The notes beneath the pieces were generated by a model, which was not told the origin of the DNA, did not search any database, and was given only the letters and a program-made list of their open reading frames with translations. Below, piece after piece: positions 57,872 through 64,000 of a stretch of 64,000 nt of DNA. Numbering within the stretch: position 1 is the stretch's first letter; each line of letters starts with the position of its first letter. The DNA comes from Kerstersia gyiorum. GTDB lineage: Bacteria > Pseudomonadota > Gammaproteobacteria > Burkholderiales > Burkholderiaceae_B. Position numbers and translations under genes: made by a program. The DNA is taken from positions 334,158-398,157 of the forward strand of contig NZ_SGWZ01000004.1 of the NCBI RefSeq assembly GCF_004216755.1, in the 5' to 3' direction.

Positions 57872-58810
57872 TCAGCGTTTGCCGATCAGCAGGAATTCCA
57901 TCAGTGCTTTTTGCACGTGCATGCGGTTTTCCGCTTCATCCCAGACCACGCTTTGCGGTCCGTCTATGACTTGGGCCGTGACTTCTTCGCCGCGATGCGC
58001 GGGCAGACAGTGCATGAAGACGGCATCGGCGTTGGCTTGCGACATCAGGCGTTCGTCCACGCGCCAGCCGGCGAAGGCTGCGCGGCGTTCGGCATTTTCC
58101 GCTTCATAGCCCATGCTGGTCCAGACGTCCGTCGTGACGAGGTCTGCGCCACGGCAGGCTTCGGCGGGGTCGTCGAATTGCTTCAGCACGTGAGGCGCGG
58201 GCTGGCCAATGCGGGCCGGGTCCAGTGCATAGCCCGGCGGCGTTGAGACATGCAAGGTGAAACCCAGCATTTCGGCGGCCTGCAACCAGGTATAGGACAT
58301 ATTATTCGCGTCGCCGATCCAGGCTACCGTCTTGCCCGCGATGGGGCCGCGATGTTCGATGAACGTGAAGATGTCGGCCAGGATCTGGCAGGGATGGTAT
58401 TCGTTGGTCAGGCCGTTGATGACCGGCACGCGAGAGTGGGACGCAAAGCGTTCGATGCGAGTCTGCTCGAAGGTGCGGATCATGACTAGGTCCACCATGC
58501 GCGAAACGACCCGGGCGGTATCTTCGATGGGTTCGGAGCGGCCCAGCTGGGAGTCGTTGGTGGTCAGGTGGATGACGGAACCGCCAAGCTGGTACATGCC
58601 TGCCTCGAAAGAGACGCGGGTACGCGTGCTGGCCTTCTCGAACACCATGGCCAGGGTGCGGTCATGCAGGGTCAGATGCGGGATGTAACGCTTGAAGTCA
58701 TCCTTGATGATGCGGGCGCGGTCGAGCAGATACAGGATCTCGTCGCGGGTCAGATCAGTGAATTGCAGGAAGTGACGCAAAGGGGCAGCTTGTTGGGGTG
58801 TCTGGGTCAT
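57872..58810 (-). CDS. argF: Ornithine carbamoyltransferase
   Basis: The protein has 312 residues from ATG 58810 and forms citrulline from ornithine and carbamoyl phosphate in arginine biosynthesis. Signatures: the carbamoyl phosphate loop KASTRTRVSFE, the EYHPCQILADIFT segment, and the ornithine/catalytic Cys motif FMHCLPAHRGEE. The upstream in-frame extension (to 58900) is not conserved. Cytoplasmic trimer. The divergent neighbour is the DUF3579 gene, a common arrangement in Burkholderiales. Confidence 0.96.
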   Translation of the reverse strand: MTQTPQQAAPLRHFLQFTDLTRDEILYLLDRARIIKDDFKRYIPHLTLHDRTLAMVFEKASTRTRVSFEAGMYQLGGSVIHLTTNDSQLGRSEPIEDTARVVSRMVDLVMIRTFEQTRIERFASHSRVPVINGLTNEYHPCQILADIFTFIEHRGPIAGKTVAWIGDANNMSYTWLQAAEMLGFTLHVSTPPGYALDPARIGQPAPHVLKQFDDPAEACRGADLVTTDVWTSMGYEAENAERRAAFAGWRVDERLMSQANADAVFMHCLPAHRGEEVTAQVIDGPQSVVWDEAENRMHVQKALMEFLLIGKR

Positions 58811-59153
58811 GGTTGTCTGCGTGATGGTTCCTGCGCCGGGCAGTCTGTGCAGCGCAGCATATGAAGCACTCCGGCCCGGGGGCCAGCGCGATTCCGCCAC
58901 TGCCCGGCATGCCTGGGGCGATGCCGGACATGCGCCTGGCCAGGCCGGCGCAAAACGGGCGCCGACAACAGCTCAGGCACGTGGCCGAGCTATCTATCAT
59001 ACCTGACGGGCGGCAATTGGCATGTGACATGGCGCGCCATGCGCGGCACATCTGGGTTCAATCATATACAATCCCTGCGCAGGCAAGTTGCAGCGCAGGA
59101 CATTTGTCTTTGTCGGGCAGCTTGCCATGTCTGTTGATCCTGGTGCGTTTTCC
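58811..59153. other. Divergent gap between argF and the DUF3579 gene
   Basis: 343 bases without a supported gene. It is mostly G+C-rich and open in several frames by composition; the part nearest the DUF3579 gene is less so (around 59050-59100). I found no convincing sigma-70 hexamers or ArgR box by eye. Confidence 0.4.
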
Positions 59154-59444
59154 ATGACAGAACAAGTAAGCCAACACATTATCCACGGCGTGACAGAATC
59201 GGGGCAGCGCTTTCGCCCCAGTGACTGGGCCGAGCGCCTGGCGGGCGTGATGGCTCCCTTCCGACCGGTCGGTTCCCCGGCCAGTCACCTGACCTATTCC
59301 CCTTACGTCGTGCCTACCGTCATCGACGGCGTGCGTTGCGTGGTGGTGGACAACCGCTTGCGCGAGCTCGAACCGCTGGCCTGGAAGTTCGTCATCGGCT
59401 TTGCCCAGGACAACGGCCTGAAGATCAGCGAACGCAAGGGCTGA
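59154..59444 (+). CDS. DUF3579 protein, unknown function
   Basis: The protein has 96 residues from ATG 59154; ATG 59127 would add nine. The conserved core HIIHGVTESGQRFRPSDWAE and the middle PYVVPTVIDGVRCVVVDNRL are typical of the DUF3579 family, small soluble proteins confined mostly to betaproteobacteria. No catalytic motif is obvious, and no signal peptide or membrane segment is present. In related genomes it lies beside argF, as here, but a role in arginine metabolism has not been shown to my knowledge. Ribosome sites are weak for both candidate starts. Confidence 0.85.
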   Translation: MTEQVSQHIIHGVTESGQRFRPSDWAERLAGVMAPFRPVGSPASHLTYSPYVVPTVIDGVRCVVVDNRLRELEPLAWKFVIGFAQDNGLKISERKG

Positions 59445-59499
59445 TCTCTGCACAGTCCCTCGTCGTTGCCATGCCTGCCGCAGCAGGCATGGCAGCACG

Positions 59500-60453
59500 T
59501 CAGACCGGCGTAATGACCTTGCCCGTTTCCAGGAAGCTGTGCAGGTTGCGGAACAGCAGTTCCACCATGTCTGCACGTGTTTCCACGGTGGCGCTGCCGA
59601 TGTGCGGCAGCAGCACGACCTTGTCGGATTGCTTGAGCGCTTCCGGCACCTGGGGTTCATTGGCGAATACATCCAGCCCGGCGGCGCCCAGGCTGCCATC
59701 CTCGAGTGCTTGCACCAGTGCGTTTTCGTCCACCACGGAGCCGCGTGCGATATTGATCAGCGTACCGTGCGGGCCAAGCGCGCGCAGGATGGTTTGATCA
59801 ACGAGGTTGCGCGTTTCGGCGCCGCCTACAGCAGCAATGACCAGGAAGTCCGACCAGGCTGCCAGTTCTTCCAGCGTTTCGGCGTAAGCGTAAGGCACGT
59901 CGTTGCGCTGGTGGCGGTTATGGTAGCGGATTTCCATGTCGAAGCCTGAGCCGCGTCGGGCAATGGCATTGCCTATGCGGCCCAGGCCGAGTATGCCCAG
60001 TTTGCGCCCGGTCACGCGGCGGCCCAGCGGAAAGCTGCCATGCACCGAGCCCCACTGGCCGGCACGGACGAAACGGTCGCCTTCGGCGACGCGCCGGGCG
60101 CAGGCCAGCAGCAGGGCCCAGGCCAGGTCGGCAACACAGTCGGTCAGGACATCGGGAGTATTGCTGACCTGAATGCCGCGCTGGTGAGCGGCCTTGACGT
60201 CAATGGCGTCAAAGCCCACGCCCCAGCTGCAGATGGCCTGAAGGTTGGGTAAGGCATCCATGGTGGCGGCATCGCAACCGCGCACGGCAGTGGTGACCAG
60301 GGCACGAATGTTGGGGCTTTCCTGCTTCAGCAGGGCAGCGCGGTCTTCGGCCTGCCAGAGCGGCACCACGTCATAGAGGGCTTCCAGGCGTTCCTGCGCG
60401 CCAGGTGAACCGGCCAGCGGTCCCAGTTGGAGAATGCGTTTTTTTTCGGTCAT
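59500..60453 (-). CDS. D-isomer-specific 2-hydroxyacid dehydrogenase (glyoxylate/hydroxypyruvate reductase-like)
   Basis: The protein has 317 residues from ATG 60453 (a TTG at 60471 is rejected). The NAD(P)-binding loop GILGLGRIGNAIARRG lies mid-protein, followed by the catalytic set: Arg in NIARGSVVDENAL, Glu in DVFANEPQVPE and His in VVLLPHIGSAT. After the Rossmann beta-2 strand the sequence YHNRHQRN suggests NADP(H) preference because of the Arg residues. The best guess is reduction of glyoxylate or hydroxypyruvate as in GhrB-like enzymes. No operon partner is evident. Confidence 0.9.
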   Translation of the reverse strand: MTEKKRILQLGPLAGSPGAQERLEALYDVVPLWQAEDRAALLKQESPNIRALVTTAVRGCDAATMDALPNLQAICSWGVGFDAIDVKAAHQRGIQVSNTPDVLTDCVADLAWALLLACARRVAEGDRFVRAGQWGSVHGSFPLGRRVTGRKLGILGLGRIGNAIARRGSGFDMEIRYHNRHQRNDVPYAYAETLEELAAWSDFLVIAAVGGAETRNLVDQTILRALGPHGTLINIARGSVVDENALVQALEDGSLGAAGLDVFANEPQVPEALKQSDKVVLLPHIGSATVETRADMVELLFRNLHSFLETGKVITPV

Positions 60454-60636
60454 GTCCAAGAATTCCGGCAATCAATAGGAAACGAAAAAATCATGCCATG
60501 ACCCCGTGCCGAGCGCAAATCGGCTCGTGTCGTGCAGGCGGGCCTGACGCCAGGTAACGTTGGCAGCATGGCATGGCGCATTCAGCATCGTGCCCTTTGC
60601 CTCCTTTGCATCAAGCCGGCCTTGCCTCTGCAGTCG

Positions 60637-60665
60637 AAAAAAAGCCCCGGAACGTGTCAGGGGCT
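60637..60665 (-). terminator. Intrinsic terminator after the PhoR-like gene
   Basis: AGCCCC (60643-60648) pairs with GGGGCT (60660-60665); the A-run at 60637-60643 gives a minus-strand U-tract. It is 24 bases past the stop of the gene at 60690. Confidence 0.75.
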
Positions 60666-60689
60666 GGATGCCATGCGGCAGATGATTGG

Positions 60690-61400
60690 TCAGGCAGCTA
60701 CGCGGTTGCTGGTATCCACTTGTGTGTCAGTGGCAATTGACGGCAGTGGTGGATGGGCGGCGTCTGCCAGCGGTGCCGGTGCGTCGATGATGGTGCTGAC
60801 TGCCAGTGCTTGCGGAAAGACCAGCAGCACAGCGCCGCCTTGTTTGTCGTCCACCAGTTGCGCCTGGATTTGTCCGGCAGGCAGTTGCAGTGTGATGCCT
60901 TCCTGCCAGTCGTCCTGTTTGCTGGCATAGGAAACGAAGGCAGGCGTACGCAGGATGTTGCTCAGCCGGAAGCCGAGATCTTCCGGCAGGTTGAGGCTCA
61001 GCAGGCGCTCTGCATTCTGGTTGCACCAGGTAAGCTGCAGTTCGCCATCCAGGCGCAGCACCCCGAAGGGTAAGGCATTGAGCATGGTCTGCCAGTCATC
61101 GAACACGGTGTGCGCCTGTTCGGTCTGTTTGCGCAGATGTCGATGCTGGCGGTAGATATTGGCGATCAGTTCGTCGTAGCCCCGAAGCGCAGCGGGTGGC
61201 GTGCTGTCAAGCTGAACCGACCAGTGCAGAAGCCGTTGCTGGCGCCGCCGGCTGCGCCAATACAGGGCGAGGACACCCAGCGCACAGACGATAAGGCCCG
61301 CGTAACCGCCCAGTGCCGTTTGCACGCCCACCGCGACAGCAAATACCAGCAGCAAGGGGAGAGGAATGGCGAAATTGGAGGGAGTCATTGGCACGTGCAT
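60690..61400 (-). CDS. PhoR-like membrane PAS protein without kinase domain
   Basis: The protein has 236 residues. Two hydrophobic segments (~12-47) and a charged linker are followed by a PAS domain (~100-165): MLNALPFGVLRLDGELQLTW, then CNQNAERLLSLNLPEDLGFR and LRTPAFVSYASKQDDW. This order and wording closely follow the N-terminal third of PhoR, the phosphate sensor kinase. The DHp and ATPase domains are missing; the chain ends in an unrelated Ala/Pro-rich tail, and a proper terminator follows, so it looks like a stable short gene, not a recent break. No phoB or pst gene is near. An alternative start at 61388 would remove four residues. Confidence 0.75.
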   Translation of the reverse strand: MHVPMTPSNFAIPLPLLLVFAVAVGVQTALGGYAGLIVCALGVLALYWRSRRRQQRLLHWSVQLDSTPPAALRGYDELIANIYRQHRHLRKQTEQAHTVFDDWQTMLNALPFGVLRLDGELQLTWCNQNAERLLSLNLPEDLGFRLSNILRTPAFVSYASKQDDWQEGITLQLPAGQIQAQLVDDKQGGAVLLVFPQALAVSTIIDAPAPLADAAHPPLPSIATDTQVDTSNRVAA

Positions 61401-61580
61401 GTAGCGTCGCGTGAAATAAAGACTAACGGAATATAACCCCTGAAACGGGATCGGCCGGAAACCATAGCTGCTATTGAACCGGTTGCACGCTGCATGAATG
61501 TGACTATTAGCCGAAATCCCATGCCGGAAGAATCGAGTTCAAGAGGCTGGCGGAGACTGTATTTGTTACATATTGCGCTA

Positions 61581-61612
61581 TTTTTTGTCGCCGGGTCGCC
61601 CCGAGACAAAAA
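61581..61612. other. Symmetric hairpin in the gap before the LLM flavoprotein gene
   Basis: TTTTTGTC (61582-61589) and GACAAAAA (61605-61612) flank an inner CGGG/CCCG stem, giving a stem with U-tracts in both directions, a bidirectional terminator pattern. The 482-base gap 61401-61882 holds no gene that I can support; a small plus-strand frame at 61494 shows no protein-like features. Confidence 0.5.
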
Positions 61613-61882
61613 CGTTGCCTTGCGGAGGCACCGCGTAGGAGGCCCTTTTCCGATGCAGCTGCAGCGTAGTAAATCAATATTGCATCAACCGCCGCCGCGG
61701 CGCAGGCCAGCGCACGGTATCGCAGGATTGATGCAGGCACTGCCATGCAAGAAGGCGTGCGTTACGATGTGAACTTCAGCTTGCCGCTTTTTTTCGCGCC
61801 CTTGGTGCCCTGGCACAGGGTGGCACCGCAAGGTGGAAAAATAGCAGGGCGGGCGACAGAATGGATGGATTTCGGAGACAAC

Positions 61883-62878
61883 ATGGCAGAGATTTCAATA
61901 TTGGATCTGGCCCGCATCGGCGAGGATGCCGATGCCGGGGCCGCGCTGCGGCGCGCCAGGGACCTGGCGGCGCATGCGGAGCAGTGGGGCTATTCGCGCT
62001 TCTGGGTAGCGGAACACCACAATATGCGCGGCATTGCCAGTTCGGCGACAGCGGTGGTGATCGGCTACATCGCCGCCGGGACCCGTCGCATCCGCATCGG
62101 CGCGGGGGGTGTCATGCTGCCCAATCACTCGCCGCTGGTCATTGCCGAGCAGTTCGGTACGCTGGCCAGCCTGTATCCCGGCCGTATCGACCTGGGGCTG
62201 GGCCGCGCGCCAGGCACTGACCAGGCCACTCTGCGCGCCTTGCGTCGCCACCCGGCGGCGGCGGACCGTTTTCCGGAGGATGTGCTGGAATTACAGGCGT
62301 TGCTGGGGCCGGCACGTACCGGGCAGTCTCTGTTCGCAGTGCCGGGCGTGGGCACGGAGGTGCCGCTGTGGATTCTCGGTTCGAGCACCTTCGGCGCCCG
62401 GCTGGCCGCAGAATTGGGCCTGCCGTTCGGTTTCGCCTCGCATTTCGCGCCTGAATACCTGCTGATGGCGTTGGATATCTATCGCAGCAATTTCCGGCCC
62501 TCGCAACAACTGGCCCGCCCGCATGCCATGGTCGGCGTGAATATCATTGCGGCGGCCACCGATGAGCAGGCTCGCCGGCTGGCGACCACGCAGCAAATGT
62601 CGTCGACCAACCAATTGCGCGGCACGCGAGGCCTGAGCCAGCCTCCTATCGACGACATCGACACCTACTGGACCGCAGACGAAGCCCGCCGTGTGCGGCA
62701 GAAGCTGGCGCGCAGCATCGTCGGTACGCGGGACACCGTGGCCGAAGGCATCGCCCAGCTATTGAACGAAACCCTGGCCGACGAGCTGATGATCGTTTCC
62801 GATGTTTACGAGTTCGAGCACCGTTTGCGTTCCTATGAACTCATCAGCCAGGCGCATGCAATGGTGGCCGGCGTATAG
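61883..62878 (+). CDS. LLM-class flavin-dependent oxidoreductase (luciferase-like)
   Basis: The protein has 331 residues from ATG 61883, with GGAG five bases upstream; the upstream in-frame extension is not conserved. It is a TIM-barrel monooxygenase-family protein: ISILDLARIGEDADAGAALR, RFWVAEHHNMRGIASSATAV, the conserved GAGGVMLPNHSPLVIAEQFG and DLGLGRAPGTDQ. This is the YhbW/MsnO8-like subgroup, whose members use reduced FMN; substrates are mostly unknown. It is followed by ecotin after 72 bases and probably transcribed separately, as no terminator is evident between them. Confidence 0.9.
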   Translation: MAEISILDLARIGEDADAGAALRRARDLAAHAEQWGYSRFWVAEHHNMRGIASSATAVVIGYIAAGTRRIRIGAGGVMLPNHSPLVIAEQFGTLASLYPGRIDLGLGRAPGTDQATLRALRRHPAAADRFPEDVLELQALLGPARTGQSLFAVPGVGTEVPLWILGSSTFGARLAAELGLPFGFASHFAPEYLLMALDIYRSNFRPSQQLARPHAMVGVNIIAAATDEQARRLATTQQMSSTNQLRGTRGLSQPPIDDIDTYWTADEARRVRQKLARSIVGTRDTVAEGIAQLLNETLADELMIVSDVYEFEHRLRSYELISQAHAMVAGV

Positions 62879-62950
62879 TAGGCAGCCTCGTTTTAGGCAG
62901 TCCTGTCAGGGCGCTGCTTGTTTCATTTTTTCTCGATAAGGAGCTTCATC

Positions 62951-63487
62951 ATGACCGAGATTTCCCGTTCCCCTGGCGCCGGCCTGTTCCTGCGCCGTCT
63001 GCTTGCGGTGGCAGGTCTGGGCCTGGGCGCCATGTTCGCGGCCGGGTCCGTGGCAGCCAATCCGGCAACGGACCCGGCGACTGACCTGAAGCCGTTTCCT
63101 GCCCCGCAGGCTGGCCAGACGCGCTATGTGCTGAACCTGGAAAGCCGCCCGCTGGAAGAGGACTACGAAGTCCAGCTGATCGTCGGCAAAACCATCCCCA
63201 CCGATTGCAACCGCCAGTGGTTCATGGGTAGCCTTTCCGAGGAAACCGTGCAGGGCTGGGGCTATGGCTATTACGTGCTGAATGATGTGAAGGGGCCTGC
63301 GAGCACTTTGATGGGTTGTCCGGAAGAGAGCCGGAAAGACCGCTTCGTGAGTGTTCAGGGCGAGGGGTTCAAGGTGCGCTATAACAGTCGCCTGCCACTC
63401 GTTGTTTATGTTCCGGAAGGCTTCCAGCTGCGCTACCGCCTGTGGCGCGCCAGCGATGAAACCTGGGAAGTCAGCGCTGCGGACTGA
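62951..63487 (+). CDS. eco: Ecotin, periplasmic serine-protease inhibitor
   Basis: The protein has 178 residues from ATG 62951 with AAGGAG eight bases upstream. A signal peptide (RRLLAVAGLGLGAMFAAGSVAA) is followed by the ecotin fold. The reactive loop reads GPASTLMGCP with Met121 at the expected P1 position, as in E. coli (STMMACP), and the disulfide pair is probably Cys86-Cys123. The secondary-site region VRYNSRLPLVVYVPEG is also kept. Ecotin dimers inhibit trypsin-fold proteases, including neutrophil elastase, from the periplasm. lrgA starts two bases after the stop, an unusual operon partner. Confidence 0.93.
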   Translation: MTEISRSPGAGLFLRRLLAVAGLGLGAMFAAGSVAANPATDPATDLKPFPAPQAGQTRYVLNLESRPLEEDYEVQLIVGKTIPTDCNRQWFMGSLSEETVQGWGYGYYVLNDVKGPASTLMGCPEESRKDRFVSVQGEGFKVRYNSRLPLVVYVPEGFQLRYRLWRASDETWEVSAAD

Positions 63488-63489
63488 AA

Positions 63490-63861
63490 ATGCTGGAAAC
63501 TTTTGCCATTCTGATGCTGTGCCAAGGCATCGGAGAGCTGTTGGGCCGTCTCCTGCACCTGCCTGTTCCCGGGCCGGTGCTGGGGATGGTTCTGCTGTTC
63601 TGTTTGCTGCGGGCGCGCCCGCAGCTTTTGACCCGCATGGAAGCGACGGCCAATGCGCTGTTGCAACATCTTTCCATCCTGTTCGTGCCGGCAGGCGTCG
63701 GCATCATCGCCGCCTTTGGCATGTTGCGTGAACACTGGTTGGGCATTCTTTTATCGCTGGTGATCAGTACGATTCTCACTCTCGTGGTAACCGGCCTGGT
63801 TGCGCGCTGGATGGTGGATAGCGACCGCAAGCGTGCCGCGGGAGAGACAGATCATGAGTGA
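63490..63861 (+). CDS. LrgA/CidA-family membrane protein
   Basis: The protein has 123 residues with four hydrophobic segments. The family motif LPVPGPVLGMVLLF and the LSILFVPAGVGIIAAFGML segment identify CidA/LrgA, holin-like proteins. With LrgB, encoded next with an eight-base overlap, it is linked to murein hydrolase control or, in other species, to export of pyruvate or similar small acids. It lies two bases after ecotin. A polar C-terminal tail of about 15 residues is cytoplasmic or periplasmic. Confidence 0.92.
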   Translation: MLETFAILMLCQGIGELLGRLLHLPVPGPVLGMVLLFCLLRARPQLLTRMEATANALLQHLSILFVPAGVGIIAAFGMLREHWLGILLSLVISTILTLVVTGLVARWMVDSDRKRAAGETDHE

Positions 63862-64000
63862 CGCCGCTACGGGCGGGTTGGTGGGCTATCTGGCCGCTTC
63901 TCCGTTGCCAGGGCTGACGCTGACCCTGTGCGCGTTTCTGGTTGCGCAATGGGCGCATGTACGTACCGGCCGAGCGCCCTGGGCCAATCCGGTTGCCATC
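63854..64000 (+). CDS. LrgB/CidB-family membrane protein, N-terminal part
   Basis: The gene starts inside the end of lrgA (eight-base overlap) and runs off the window, leaving 49 residues. The start MSDAATGGLVGYLAASPLPG and the following hydrophobic segment TLTLCAFLVAQWAH, then a short loop and NPVAI, match the first membrane hairpin of LrgB proteins. The position directly after lrgA supports the call. The rest must lie downstream of the window. Confidence 0.88.
   Translation, partial: MSDAATGGLVGYLAASPLPGLTLTLCAFLVAQWAHVRTGRAPWANPVAI

Noticed and set aside
61494..61772. 92-codon plus-strand frame before the LLM flavoprotein gene
   Set aside because: No domain, no ribosome site, and a U-tract-flanked hairpin lies inside it; more likely untranslated leader.

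Overview
The window is bacterial chromosomal DNA, G+C-rich (roughly 60% by eye) and densely coding. Gene content and protein similarity point to a betaproteobacterium of the order Burkholderiales, most likely the family Alcaligenaceae (Bordetella/Achromobacter relatives). The signs are argF next to a DUF3579 gene, an ExbB with a long N-terminal extension, MipA-type and DctA/DctBD loci, and an NYN-LOTUS protein typical of that family. I cannot name a genus from sequence alone. There is no CRISPR array, prophage, intact insertion sequence or rRNA operon.

Layout. (1) 1-9 kb: end of an exopolysaccharide export and assembly locus. It holds the C-terminus of a Wza-like exporter, a Wzc-type tyrosine autokinase, a small Ala/Ser/Thr-rich exported protein and a YjbH-like outer-membrane protein (together resembling parts of the E. 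coli gfc and yjb operons), a MORN-repeat protein and a low-molecular-weight tyrosine phosphatase. Sugar-nucleotide genes follow: galU, a UDP-glucose dehydrogenase-like gene with an altered active site, and pgi. (2) 10.9-21.5 kb: a membrane diguanylate cyclase, a CadR-like regulator with a heavy-metal P-type ATPase, a GNAT acetyltransferase, a DedA protein, an NYN-LOTUS protein and a PAS-GAF-GGDEF-EAL protein. (3) 21.7-31.8 kb: a Na+/H+ antiporter, a probably Fur-controlled AraC regulator with two half-size ABC exporters, Dps, an alcohol-dehydrogenase remnant, MipA and an acyltransferase. (4) 32-37.9 kb: housekeeping genes tRNA-Leu(CAG), RNase R, RlmB, a Cys/Met PLP enzyme, HU, tRNA-Val(TAC) and a small lipoprotein. 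(5) 38-44 kb: accessory regulators and enzymes (LysR/RidA pair, HxlR/NmrA pair, VOC protein, SotB-like exporter, GcvA-type LysR); the first four genes look less G+C-rich than their surroundings. (6) 44.4-53 kb: a YdiJ-like flavin/Fe-S dehydrogenase with a YgaV-like ArsR regulator, then the dctB-dctD two-component pair divergent from dctA, with a clear sigma-54 promoter and tandem activator sites. (7) 53.2-57.8 kb: tonB-exbB-exbD and an OmpR/TctE-type two-component pair. (8) 57.9-64 kb: argF, DUF3579, a 2-hydroxyacid dehydrogenase, a PhoR-like sensor without a kinase domain, an LLM-class flavoprotein, ecotin and lrgAB.

How the genes may work together. The first block couples sugar-nucleotide supply to tyrosine-phosphorylation control of polysaccharide export. 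Two c-di-GMP enzymes may bear on the same surface biology. Dps, the Fur-linked ABC pair and TonB-ExbBD are iron-related. The strongest candidates for something under-described are the reduced gfc/yjb-like cassette that includes a MORN protein, the Ugd-like protein lacking the catalytic cysteine, the truncated PhoR-like sensor, and the nested palindrome between lysR and ridA.
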